From the NCBI GenBank assembly GCA_002327985.1, contig DCVM01000184.1:1-64000 (forward strand): a stretch of DNA of 64,000 bases. Reading direction: 5' to 3'. The notes under the pieces are model-generated. The model did no database searches. It saw only the letters and a program-made list of their open reading frames with translations, and had not been told where the DNA came from. A program made the position numbers and the translations under genes. This document shows, in pieces, positions 7,221-15,371 of the stretch. Position 1 is the first letter of the stretch, and each line of letters begins with the position of its first letter. Source of the stretch: Syntrophaceae bacterium UBA2188 (lineage in GTDB: Bacteria; Desulfobacterota; BSN033; UBA1163).

Positions 7221-8774
7221 TTAAGATTGTCCATATTGCTCCCGAAGTTTCTTCCTTAAAACTTTACCCATTGCACTGCGAGGTAAGGCTTCAATAAAGG
7301 CTACGGATCTGGGTCTTTTAAACCCAGCAAGTTTCGATCGACAATGCTCAATAATCTCTTCCGAAGTAGCCTCTTCACCTTTTTTCAGAACAACTACAGC
7401 CCGCAGTTCTTGCCCCCACTCGGGATCTGGAATCCCTATGACCGCCGCTTCTTCAATTTTTAGGTAAGAATGAAGCACATCCTCTACTTCCTCCGGAGAG
7501 ATATTCTCACCTCCCCTGATGATCATGTCATCGGCTCGACCCGATAGATAGATATAACCCTCTTCATCCATCCATCCCATATCTCCTGTACGAAGCCACC
7601 CCTCAGAAGTCATGACCTCCCCTGTCTTTTGTTCATCCTTCCAATAACCGGTCATGACCCGAGGTCCCCTGGCCAATATTTCTCCTACTTGTGAAAAGGA
7701 TAATGTGTTTCCTTCCTCATCCACAATCTTCACCTCCACATCAGGCAAAGGCCTACCGATTGAGGAAGTGAGCCTTTTCAGTTTTTTCTGCCTTTCCTCT
7801 TCTGTTCCCTCAATAATATGGTCTTCAGGCCCTAAGGTGGTAATGGTGGAAGCTGTCTCTGTCTGACCAAAGGCATTGATAAACCTTGCCCAAGGCATTA
7901 CTTGAATAGCTTTACTGATCACTTCAAAGGGCATGGGCGCTGCCCCATAGGTGATTACCTTCAAACTCGACAGATTATAATTGCTAAAATCAGGATCATC
8001 GATGACTCTCTTGAGCATGGTTGGGACCAACATGGCCCGGGTCGCCTGCTCCCTTTGGATCATCCCCATCCACTCCTTCACCTCAAACTGCCTCAGTAAG
8101 ACCAAGGTCCGTCCTCCATAGATGGCAGCCAGCATTGCTTGTATCCCAGCCACATGATAAAGAGGGACGGTGAGCAAATTCCTCTCCTCTATCTCCGGAC
8201 TTGCAGGGTCTACGTTATCGAGCACATAGGTCACAAAGGCATTGTGTCTTAAAGGTACCCCCTTAGGCCTTCCCGTTGTGCCTGATGTATACATGAGAAT
8301 CGTTATGTCATCATCTCCAATGTCCGTGAAGATCTCATCCGATGAAGCAGTACGGATGAGATCTTCATAGGTAAGTGCTGCTCCACCCTCTACCGAGATA
8401 CACTCTTTCACCGTTGGTAACTGGGGGAGTATCGTATTAACCATATCCAGATACCTGTTCCCTACAAAGAGGACTTTCACCTCTGCATTACCGATCATGT
8501 AGGCCAATTCATCTGCCTTGGCCCTGAAATTCAGAGGCACAAAGATGGCACCCAACTTGGCTGCTGCATAATAGGTCTCAATATACTGATTGCAGTTCAC
8601 GTGGAGCATGCCAATTCGATCACTTTTCTCAACGCCTAATCTGGTCAAAGCATTAACCAATTGGTTGACCCGCTCATTGATTTGCACATAGGTCCATCTT
8701 TTTCCTTCAAAAACAATGCAATCCCTATCAGGACAGATGGCATTGGCAATGCTCAAAAAATCCGTGGTGTTCAT
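7221..8774 (-). CDS. AMP-forming acyl-CoA synthetase
   Basis: 517 residues of the ANL superfamily. It contains the P-loop MYTSGTTGRPKGVP near 170, the FGQTETAS adenine/acyl motif, the GWLRTGDMG hinge region, GRADDMIIRGGENISPEEVE and the C-terminal lysine in PRSAMGKVLRKKL. It activates a carboxylic acid to its CoA thioester with ATP; chain type is unknown. It overlaps the upstream enoyl-CoA hydratase by four bases (ATGA), showing translational coupling, and is followed by two desulforedoxin genes. Confidence 0.93.
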   Translation of the reverse strand: MNTTDFLSIANAICPDRDCIVFEGKRWTYVQINERVNQLVNALTRLGVEKSDRIGMLHVNCNQYIETYYAAAKLGAIFVPLNFRAKADELAYMIGNAEVKVLFVGNRYLDMVNTILPQLPTVKECISVEGGAALTYEDLIRTASSDEIFTDIGDDDITILMYTSGTTGRPKGVPLRHNAFVTYVLDNVDPASPEIEERNLLTVPLYHVAGIQAMLAAIYGGRTLVLLRQFEVKEWMGMIQREQATRAMLVPTMLKRVIDDPDFSNYNLSSLKVITYGAAPMPFEVISKAIQVMPWARFINAFGQTETASTITTLGPEDHIIEGTEEERQKKLKRLTSSIGRPLPDVEVKIVDEEGNTLSFSQVGEILARGPRVMTGYWKDEQKTGEVMTSEGWLRTGDMGWMDEEGYIYLSGRADDMIIRGGENISPEEVEDVLHSYLKIEEAAVIGIPDPEWGQELRAVVVLKKGEEATSEEIIEHCRSKLAGFKRPRSVAFIEALPRSAMGKVLRKKLREQYGQS

Positions 8775-9529
8775 TTCTCACTCTCTTCCATGACAAGCTC
8801 CGGACTAAGTCCCAGCTTGAGCTCCGATGATAGTCTCTTTTCTAATTCCAGCCCCTCTTTTAAAGGCAGATCCAAACCTTTCACCACTGCCTGCTTCGCA
8901 TTTCTGACCGCTATAGGATTATAGGAAGCAATTTTTCTGGCCATCTCCTCGGCTGCCTCTAAGAGTTTGTTCTTGGGCACGATGCGATTAACCAATCCGC
9001 ATTGAAAAGCCTCCTCCCCTGTCAACCACCGATTGGTCAGTAACATCTCTAAGGCCTTCCCCCGACCAATAACTCTGGGCAAGGTTTGTGTGCCTCCCGC
9101 AGCAGGGATGATGCCCAGCCCAACCTCCGGCAGACCGAATCGCACGTCTTCCGAAGCGATCCGAATATCGCAACAGAGCGCTATTTCAATACCGGAACCC
9201 AACACAAATCCGTGTACCGCAGCGATTAAGGGTTGGGGAATGCTCAGAAATAGATCCCAAACATCCCTCTCGAACCGTATCTGCCTTGCAACAATAGGAG
9301 AAGGAGCGGTCAGAAACTCACTTAAGTCTGCCCCTGCACAGAATGCTTTCTCTCCTGCTCCCTTGAAAATGGCCACCCGGACTTCAGAATCATCTTTGAT
9401 GGCCCTTAAAACTTCATAGAGATCATCTCGCATCTGAATATTGTAGATGTTTAATACCCGAGGCCGATTAAGTGTCACAGAGGCAATGCTACCCTTCTTT
9501 TCATAGATCAGGGTTTTAAAGCCACTCAT
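8771..9529 (-). CDS. Enoyl-CoA hydratase/isomerase family protein with both catalytic Glu
   Basis: 252 residues, a standard crotonase. The oxyanion loop is KAFCAGADLSEF and the pair of catalytic glutamates of enoyl-CoA hydratase is present, one in GSGIEIALCCD and one in FGLPEVGLGIIP. It is therefore likely to hydrate a 2-enoyl-CoA to the 3-hydroxyacyl-CoA. The NRPRVLNIYN opening is slightly unusual, since most members have N-A in place of I-Y. It lies 8 bp after the gene at 9538-10311, a crotonase with an altered active site, suggesting successive or alternative steps in one pathway. Confidence 0.9.
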   Translation of the reverse strand: MSGFKTLIYEKKGSIASVTLNRPRVLNIYNIQMRDDLYEVLRAIKDDSEVRVAIFKGAGEKAFCAGADLSEFLTAPSPIVARQIRFERDVWDLFLSIPQPLIAAVHGFVLGSGIEIALCCDIRIASEDVRFGLPEVGLGIIPAAGGTQTLPRVIGRGKALEMLLTNRWLTGEEAFQCGLVNRIVPKNKLLEAAEEMARKIASYNPIAVRNAKQAVVKGLDLPLKEGLELEKRLSSELKLGLSPELVMEESEK

Positions 9530-9537
9530 TGGATTCT

Positions 9538-10311
9538 CTATTTTCCCTCGAACTTAGGAGTTTTTTTCTCCCGAAATGCTTGAATTCCTTCTGTTCGATC
9601 CTTGGTCGTATGGATCAATAAATAGAGATCCGCTTCCAGACGGAGCCCCTGCTCCAGTGTAAGATCCATCCCCTTATGGATGGCCTCCTTTGCATACCTT
9701 AAAGCAATGGGCCCCCTTGAAGCCATTTCCCTCGCCATATCCATGGCAACAACCATGAGCTCATCAAGTGGAACAACCTGACTCACCAACCCAATTCGAA
9801 AAGCCTCTTGAGCATCGATTGTTTTTCCTGTCAGGATTAATTCGAGAGCTTTACCTTTACCCACCAATCTCGGCAGTCGCTGAGTTCCTCCATCCCAGGG
9901 AATTTCACCATCCATCACCTGAGTCATGGCAAAACGACTGTTTATTGAACAGATCCTCACATCGCAGGCAAGTCCCAATTCAAAACCCTGACCAAAGGCA
10001 TCGCCATTAATGGCAGCAATGGTTGGACATTTAAAGGCCCCCACAATAGAAGCCAAAGAAAGCCGCTCTATTCGTTTGAATTTGTCCTCATTGGGGAAAA
10101 ACTCGTTCGCATCCGTTCCAGCAGAGAATGCTTCCTGCCCCGCTCCGGTAAGGATGACCACCTTTACATCATTATCCCAATTGATTTCATTTCGGATATC
10201 GGTCAATTCCGAAACCATTTGATCATTAATGGCATTTTTAAAGTTCGGCCGGTCAATAACAATGATCCCTACCGATTCTTTTTTTTCGTAGATCACACTC
10301 CTCTGGTTCAT
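9538..10311 (-). CDS. Crotonase-family protein with one catalytic Glu replaced by Gln
   Basis: About 257 residues from the ATG at 10311. A TTG at 10329 is also possible but sits only two bases after the GGGGAGG ribosome site. The first glutamate of the hydratase pair is kept (GQGFELGLACD). The second position reads FAMTQVMDGEIPWDGG, with Gln in place of Glu and an extra acidic residue in the following loop. Such changes are common in crotonases that isomerise, hydrate dienoyl-CoAs or perform other reactions, so plain enoyl-CoA hydration should not be assumed. It overlaps or abuts the dehydratase subunit gene upstream, indicating a shared pathway. Confidence 0.85.
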   Translation of the reverse strand: MNQRSVIYEKKESVGIIVIDRPNFKNAINDQMVSELTDIRNEINWDNDVKVVILTGAGQEAFSAGTDANEFFPNEDKFKRIERLSLASIVGAFKCPTIAAINGDAFGQGFELGLACDVRICSINSRFAMTQVMDGEIPWDGGTQRLPRLVGKGKALELILTGKTIDAQEAFRIGLVSQVVPLDELMVVAMDMAREMASRGPIALRYAKEAIHKGMDLTLEQGLRLEADLYLLIHTTKDRTEGIQAFREKKTPKFEGK

Positions 10312-10318
10312 ATCATTC

Positions 10319-11497
10319 TTATTCAACACCTCCCCGAAGAATCTCCAAGAAAGCTTCCACCCTTGTTTTCAGAACCTCTCTATCAGCTATCATATAATTG
10401 TGCTCAAGCGAAAGACTCGTGATCCCCAGGCTGTTAAAATAATCTTTGACCTGAGGGACTTCAAAACCATGACAATCGCAATATTTCACCGATTGGAGGA
10501 TTGCTCCATCTACTTTCCAAGTCTTGGCAAATTCTCTCAAGTAACCGAATCTTTCCTCCAAATCTGCTGAGTAGTCTTTCCTTTTTCCATCACTGGGTGC
10601 TTCTTTGAATGTCCGAGGACATCTCAGTTCCACAAGGTAGTAATAGGCAAGGGAACTCAGAAGATCTCCATCCAACTTCACATCTACCCAGTATCCCCTC
10701 GTTCCAGTGCATAGATCATCAATCACCACATGGGCTCCAAGGTCCTCAATCATCTCCACGAAAGCTGGATGATCCAGAACACTTCCCCAGACAAGGATTC
10801 GGGGCCCTTTAAGCTTACCACTTTTGCGTTTCCCGATCTCGGCAAGGACTTCCCTCAACAGCTTGTTCCCTTCTTCAACAGGAATTGAGGTGATGGCTCC
10901 TATTACTTGAAGAATCTCTGAACCTGAGATCTTAGGGGGAACTTTTTCTGTAATTTCATAAAGACTTCTTACTAATCTTCGCTGTTCATTATGGCTCTCG
11001 ATGGCCTTCTTGAGTTCTTCAAAACTCAATTCTTTTCCTGTTAGCTCCTCCAATGTCTTCTTAAAGTCATCCAACCCTTCTCTGAAGAATTTTCGGTGCC
11101 TTTCGGAAACTTTTGTGGGCAAATCCATGAAGTGAAAGTAGTGGTGGTCTACAACAGATTCCCATATTCGACCTGTTCTTTCCATAGCATCACAGCTATG
11201 GACCAAAAGCATCCCATCTAAAAAATCGTATTTCCCTTTCAGGGAAAGATCAAACACACTGCGGACAAAAGGACAGAATGCCCGGGGAAGGAAACGATCC
11301 ACTTGTGTGGGGGTTTCATAAATATCTCCTAGCATTCTAAAGGGAATGATTTGAAGAGCAGTCATCATTTCCACTGGAGCGTGGAGACAGATGTAGCCTA
11401 ATATTTTCCTGCCCTCTTTTCTAAGCTCCTTTACTCTGCGAAATCGATCTCGACAAATGTCTTTGGCTCTTGTAATTCCTTGACTTCCCTCTGGCAT
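10319..11497 (-). CDS. 2-hydroxyacyl-CoA dehydratase family, smaller subunit (HgdB/FldC/BcrB-like)
   Basis: About 392 residues from ATG 11497, which has GAGGAG nine bases upstream; the longer TTG start at 11518 is weaker. The fold signature GYICLHAPVEMMTALQIIPF is that of the [4Fe-4S] subunits of 2-hydroxyglutaryl-CoA and phenyllactyl-CoA dehydratases and class I benzoyl-CoA reductase. Candidate cluster ligands are Cys in RAFCPF, HSCDAM and KYCDCHG, about residues 75, 102 and 340/342. The family removes water from (R)-2-hydroxyacyl-CoA by a ketyl-radical mechanism after one-electron activation by an ATPase. The paired subunit is at 11535-12884; no activator gene is in the window. Confidence 0.9.
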   Translation of the reverse strand: MPEGSQGITRAKDICRDRFRRVKELRKEGRKILGYICLHAPVEMMTALQIIPFRMLGDIYETPTQVDRFLPRAFCPFVRSVFDLSLKGKYDFLDGMLLVHSCDAMERTGRIWESVVDHHYFHFMDLPTKVSERHRKFFREGLDDFKKTLEELTGKELSFEELKKAIESHNEQRRLVRSLYEITEKVPPKISGSEILQVIGAITSIPVEEGNKLLREVLAEIGKRKSGKLKGPRILVWGSVLDHPAFVEMIEDLGAHVVIDDLCTGTRGYWVDVKLDGDLLSSLAYYYLVELRCPRTFKEAPSDGKRKDYSADLEERFGYLREFAKTWKVDGAILQSVKYCDCHGFEVPQVKDYFNSLGITSLSLEHNYMIADREVLKTRVEAFLEILRGGVE

Positions 11498-11534
11498 GGT
11501 CAAGATCTCCTCATACAATTAACCTTATTCATTT

Positions 11535-12884
11535 TCAGGACCTTTCCTCCCTCACCTTCCTGTAGGATTCCATGCTTTCTTCAAAAACCTCTATTCGTTT
11601 CATCACTTCAGCAGGATTGAAGAGCCTTAAATCTACAATATCCCCACTTACGATCATCGAAGGGATCTTCAACTTCTCCTTCATCTTCTCTTGAAGATAT
11701 AATTGATGCGTGGAGGTACTCCGGCAAGTGAGAGGCAAATGGAAGAAGGCGCCGTCACACTTATATTCTCTGGCAAATTTTAAAAGGGGATAACCCATAT
11801 AGCCGTAATATTCCCCTTCTTCTAAGGCATCCTTAAAATAAGCAGTATGGAAATGGAAACTGAATCGAGCAATATGTTCGAGAGGATCAGAAATCCCGCT
11901 TAAGTCAAGAGGCGGAGGAGGATGATAGCCCCAACTTTCGATGACGAAATTCCATCCTCGCTCAGCCATATTTTCAAAGACGCTTAAACTATGCCAAGGA
12001 GGAAGTTCACTGAAGAGAATGCGGAACTTCTCCTCTGTGTGGATGCTACTAAGTTTATGATCGACCCTCTCCTTCACCTCCTTCCACATTTCTTTATAGA
12101 GAATCAGCGTCTCTGCAGGTTTTCCAGCAAGGAAGAGAGAGGGAGGCATTGCGCTCCAGAAGTCTCGAGAGTGCATGGGGCAGGGAATGGCTTTACGGAA
12201 TTCATTAATCTCGAACCAAACCCGGTTCATCTCTTCGATGTCGTAGACGGTTTTTTCCAATCGATCCCAGTCCATCTTCACTCCTAGAATACGTTCAAGG
12301 AAATGGACAAATTCCTTCAACTCCTCAACGATGAATCGAATGCATCGCTCGTAAACCCCGTCTCTGAAGAGCTCTTTTACTCCAGGAATGGGCATATCCA
12401 ATACCCAGACAGGAACATCAAGGTATCTCCCCAATGCCTGGAACCATTTATAACGTGCATCGCAACCAATGTTCGAAGAGAGGAGGAAGATGGGTTTAGG
12501 CATCCCACCAATAGGTGCTTCTGGCGGAATCTTTCCTCCTAATTCCTTAGTCATCCTCGAAACATATCCAAAACAATTTCTTGCATAGCCACAGAGATGT
12601 GAGGGGAAGCCCTCTGCATCAGCTCGATTCAAGTAAGATTCTGCAATTCCTTCTGCCGCACAAACGGCGCCGAAATTTTCAGGGTAGACGGTCTCTAGCT
12701 CAATGGCCCTGAGGATCGGGTCTCCATACCAGGCATTGATCATAGCCCAAGCAACCGGTCTCCCCATTTGGATCGCTTCGAGACTTTTTTTATAGGTTTC
12801 ATCAATTTTTGATCGAAGCGGAAGAAATGATTTTAACCTGTTTATATATCTCTTTTTTCCCTCTCCACTCACTATGGCCTCCAC
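11535..12884 (-). CDS. 2-hydroxyacyl-CoA dehydratase family, larger subunit (HgdA/FldB/BcrC-like)
   Basis: About 449 residues from GTG at 12884, which follows AGAGG by five bases and lies just after the upstream stop; a TTG at 12926 would overlap that gene by 35 bp. Family motifs: GRPVAWAMINAWYGDP, YPENFGAVCAAEG, LCGYARNCFGY, SSNIGCDARYKWF and HLPLTCRSTS. Conserved Cys near residues 75, 98, 104, 141 and 387 can supply the [4Fe-4S] ligands. With the 10319-11497 product it should form the alpha/beta dehydratase core. The two genes lie directly after a two-gene CoA-transferase, the same logic as fldA-fldB-fldC, where a CoA-transferase loads the hydroxy acid. Confidence 0.9.
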   Translation of the reverse strand: MEAIVSGEGKKRYINRLKSFLPLRSKIDETYKKSLEAIQMGRPVAWAMINAWYGDPILRAIELETVYPENFGAVCAAEGIAESYLNRADAEGFPSHLCGYARNCFGYVSRMTKELGGKIPPEAPIGGMPKPIFLLSSNIGCDARYKWFQALGRYLDVPVWVLDMPIPGVKELFRDGVYERCIRFIVEELKEFVHFLERILGVKMDWDRLEKTVYDIEEMNRVWFEINEFRKAIPCPMHSRDFWSAMPPSLFLAGKPAETLILYKEMWKEVKERVDHKLSSIHTEEKFRILFSELPPWHSLSVFENMAERGWNFVIESWGYHPPPPLDLSGISDPLEHIARFSFHFHTAYFKDALEEGEYYGYMGYPLLKFAREYKCDGAFFHLPLTCRSTSTHQLYLQEKMKEKLKIPSMIVSGDIVDLRLFNPAEVMKRIEVFEESMESYRKVREERS

Positions 12885-12891
12885 GTTACCT

Positions 12892-14130
12892 CTAACTAAA
12901 AACTCCTTCCTCAGAAAACTCGACAAACTCCTGATCAGTGAGCCCTAATATTTCAGTGTAAACATTGTAATTATCTTGACCTAAGCATGGTGCCGCCTGT
13001 TTAAGTCCTGATGGGGTCTTTGAGAGTTTGAAAGGAAGACTTTCGACAGCATAAAACCCCATCTCAGGATGCTCCAGTTTTCCGAAATGCCCTCGGGCAT
13101 TCAACTGGGGATCCCCATAAACCCCTTCATTGTTTTGGACGACCCCGGCAGGAACCCGTGCTCCCTGCATCTGCTTCATCACTTCTTCAGGAGAGAATTT
13201 CTTAGTCCATTCTTCGATCCATTGATCCAGCTCATCTTCATTCTTTTTTCTTCCTGAGGGGGTTTGGAATCTTTCGTTTTTCGTCCAATCAGGGTTTGAA
13301 AGGACACTGCAAAATGCTTTCCATTCTTCATCGGTGAACACGGCAATGGCACACCAAGCATCCTCTCCCAGGCAGCGGTAAACGCCATGAGGGGCCGCAT
13401 AGGGACTTCGATTCCCCATCCGATGATGAATTCTTTGATTCACCCCATAATCGAGAATGAGGGGGGCTAAGAAATGGATGGCGCATTCATACTGAGAAAG
13501 GTCGATATACTGACCTTTCCCTGTCCTGCGACGGTAATCTAGGGCTGCGACCAACGCTGCTGTTCCAAAGTAGGGTGCGATAAAATCCGTATAGGCACCA
13601 TAGACCATCGCTGGGCCTCGGTCTGGCCAATTGGTAAGGTGAACAAAACCAGCCAAGGAAGTTAACTGAACGCCATAACTGGGTTGTTGTGCCCTTGGGC
13701 CGGTCTGACCCTGAGCAGAAGTACTCATCATGATCAGGTCAGGATTAATCTTCATCATCTCTTCATAGCCAAGATTCCACCTCTCGATCACTCCGGGGGT
13801 AAAGCTTTCAATCACAATATCGGCCCACTTGACAAGCTTCTCCACAACCGATCGTGCTTTGGGATGGCTCAAATTGAGGCTTACTCCATACTTATTGGCA
13901 TTATACTTGGCAAACCAACCACTCCGATTGATCCCAGGTTTATTCTCCTGAAATGGGGGCGTTTGCCTTAAGGTATCCGGTCTGGTAGAAGATTCAATCT
14001 TGATGACCGTTGCCCCATGGTCCGAAAAATATTTTATGATAAACGGACCTGCAGCCAGCCATGCAAACTCAGCGATCTTAATTCCCTCAAAAGCTTGTTT
14101 AACCACTTCTTTTCTTCTCACCTTTCTCAA
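12892..14130 (-). CDS. Family III CoA-transferase, Asp-containing subunit, of the dehydratase operon
   Basis: 412 residues. After a basic leader it reads FEGIKIAEFAWLAAGPFIIK, then DHGATVIKIES and STSAQGQTGP. The catalytic Asp is D182 in YGAYTDFIAPYF, followed by GKGQYIDLSQYE. The start is TTG at 14130, preceded by GGAG and overlapping the stop of the upstream CoA-transferase gene. Its position next to the 2-hydroxyacyl-CoA dehydratase subunits suggests that it activates a 2-hydroxy acid by CoA exchange with a product CoA-ester (inference). It is closest in the window to the 1328-2515 protein. Confidence 0.9.
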   Translation of the reverse strand: MRKVRRKEVVKQAFEGIKIAEFAWLAAGPFIIKYFSDHGATVIKIESSTRPDTLRQTPPFQENKPGINRSGWFAKYNANKYGVSLNLSHPKARSVVEKLVKWADIVIESFTPGVIERWNLGYEEMMKINPDLIMMSTSAQGQTGPRAQQPSYGVQLTSLAGFVHLTNWPDRGPAMVYGAYTDFIAPYFGTAALVAALDYRRRTGKGQYIDLSQYECAIHFLAPLILDYGVNQRIHHRMGNRSPYAAPHGVYRCLGEDAWCAIAVFTDEEWKAFCSVLSNPDWTKNERFQTPSGRKKNEDELDQWIEEWTKKFSPEEVMKQMQGARVPAGVVQNNEGVYGDPQLNARGHFGKLEHPEMGFYAVESLPFKLSKTPSGLKQAAPCLGQDNYNVYTEILGLTDQEFVEFSEEGVFS

Positions 14131-15365
14131 ATGACTCCATTCTTTTTCAGGGAAATGAGCTCCTCCTTGGATAACCCCAATCTCTTTTGGTAAATCTCTT
14201 CATTATGCTCACCGATGAGGGGAGCTCGATGCCAAGGACCACATGAAGCCTGAGAAAATTTTGCGAAGGGGCCCGGATAGGTGATGGTCGTTCCCAGTTC
14301 TGGATGCTCCAATTCTCTCCAAAATTTCCTTACTGAAAGATGAAGGTCCTTAAGGATGTCTTCGTTCGTATTGACGGGCAAGAGCTGAATACGTCTTCTG
14401 GCCGCTTCTTCACAGAGTTCTGCTTTCGTATGGGCCAAGAAAAATTGACCAATGGGTTTCTCTCCAAGATCATATTCCTCTTGGGTTACTTTCCCCAAAT
14501 CGAGTTCTTCCCAGTTTCTCTTTCGGAGGTAGTCATCGCCCATTCCCTTGCTATCCATCCATTCAACGAGGGTTTTCATAAATCCTGCCCCGGCCTTCCC
14601 ACCCATCACTCGAAAGGCAATAAATCCATCTTTGCATGGCCATATTTCTCTCAGCTTGGCACCTGTTGTGGGTCGGACACGAAGCTGTCCGGTTCGCCCC
14701 ACCTTGAGTCGATTCATTTCCCAAATCTGAATAATTTCTGCAGTCGTCCATTCCACACACTGTTGGGCCGAAACATCTACATGCTGTCCTTCACCCACGG
14801 TCTCCCGGTAATAATGAGCAATGAGTGTGCCCGCAGCCGCTGCAGCTCCTGCATGCATATAGGACTGAGGAAAGCTAATTCTCACTGGGGCTCGATCCGA
14901 ATCACCACAGATATAAAGCATACCCCCTAATCCCCAAACAACGAGGTCTGGTCCCTTAAAATTTTTATAGGGGCCATCCTGACCAAAGGGGCTGATTGAA
15001 GTCATGATGATTCGCGGGTTGATGCGACTCAAGGCCGAAAATCCCAAATGTTGTTGCTCCATGTAACCTGGAGAAAAAGATTCGATGACAAAATCAGCCT
15101 TCTCAACAAGTCTGAGAAAGATCTTTCTCCCCGCATCTTTTTCTATATTCAGGGTGATACCTTTCTTGCCGGTGTTGAAAGCAAACCAATAGAGACTCTT
15201 TTCAGGGTGAGGAATGTTTTGATAAAATGGACCAATCTGCCTTGAGGGGTCTCCTCCCGGCTTCTCTATTTTGATGACCTCTGCACCCAAATCGGCCAGG
15301 AGTTTTCCGCAAAGAAATCCCTTCTCATCGGTTAAGTCTAAGGCGAGATAAGGTGCAAGCATCAT
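14127..15365 (-). CDS. Family III CoA-transferase paralogue lacking the catalytic Asp
   Basis: 412 residues with a complete CaiB/BaiF sequence: DLTDEKGFLCGKLLAD, GAEVIKIEKPGGDPSRQIGP, SISPFGQDGPY, GEGQHVDVSAQQC. At the active-site position it reads FPQSYMHAGAAAAAG, with Tyr/Met where Asp should be (about 169-170). It shares DLTDEK, GGDPSR-IGPF and the QSY motif with 2527-3726. Both lie immediately upstream of an Asp-containing partner, so this is the second copy of the same two-gene arrangement. I infer a heterodimeric CoA-transferase of BbsEF type rather than a defective enzyme. Confidence 0.87.
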   Translation of the reverse strand: MMLAPYLALDLTDEKGFLCGKLLADLGAEVIKIEKPGGDPSRQIGPFYQNIPHPEKSLYWFAFNTGKKGITLNIEKDAGRKIFLRLVEKADFVIESFSPGYMEQQHLGFSALSRINPRIIMTSISPFGQDGPYKNFKGPDLVVWGLGGMLYICGDSDRAPVRISFPQSYMHAGAAAAAGTLIAHYYRETVGEGQHVDVSAQQCVEWTTAEIIQIWEMNRLKVGRTGQLRVRPTTGAKLREIWPCKDGFIAFRVMGGKAGAGFMKTLVEWMDSKGMGDDYLRKRNWEELDLGKVTQEEYDLGEKPIGQFFLAHTKAELCEEAARRRIQLLPVNTNEDILKDLHLSVRKFWRELEHPELGTTITYPGPFAKFSQASCGPWHRAPLIGEHNEEIYQKRLGLSKEELISLKKNGVI

Positions 15366-15371
15366 ACTTCT

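Noticed and set aside
14340..14930. Long (196-codon) plus-strand ORF
   Set aside because: Fully antisense to a well-supported CoA-transferase; its sequence has no family features.
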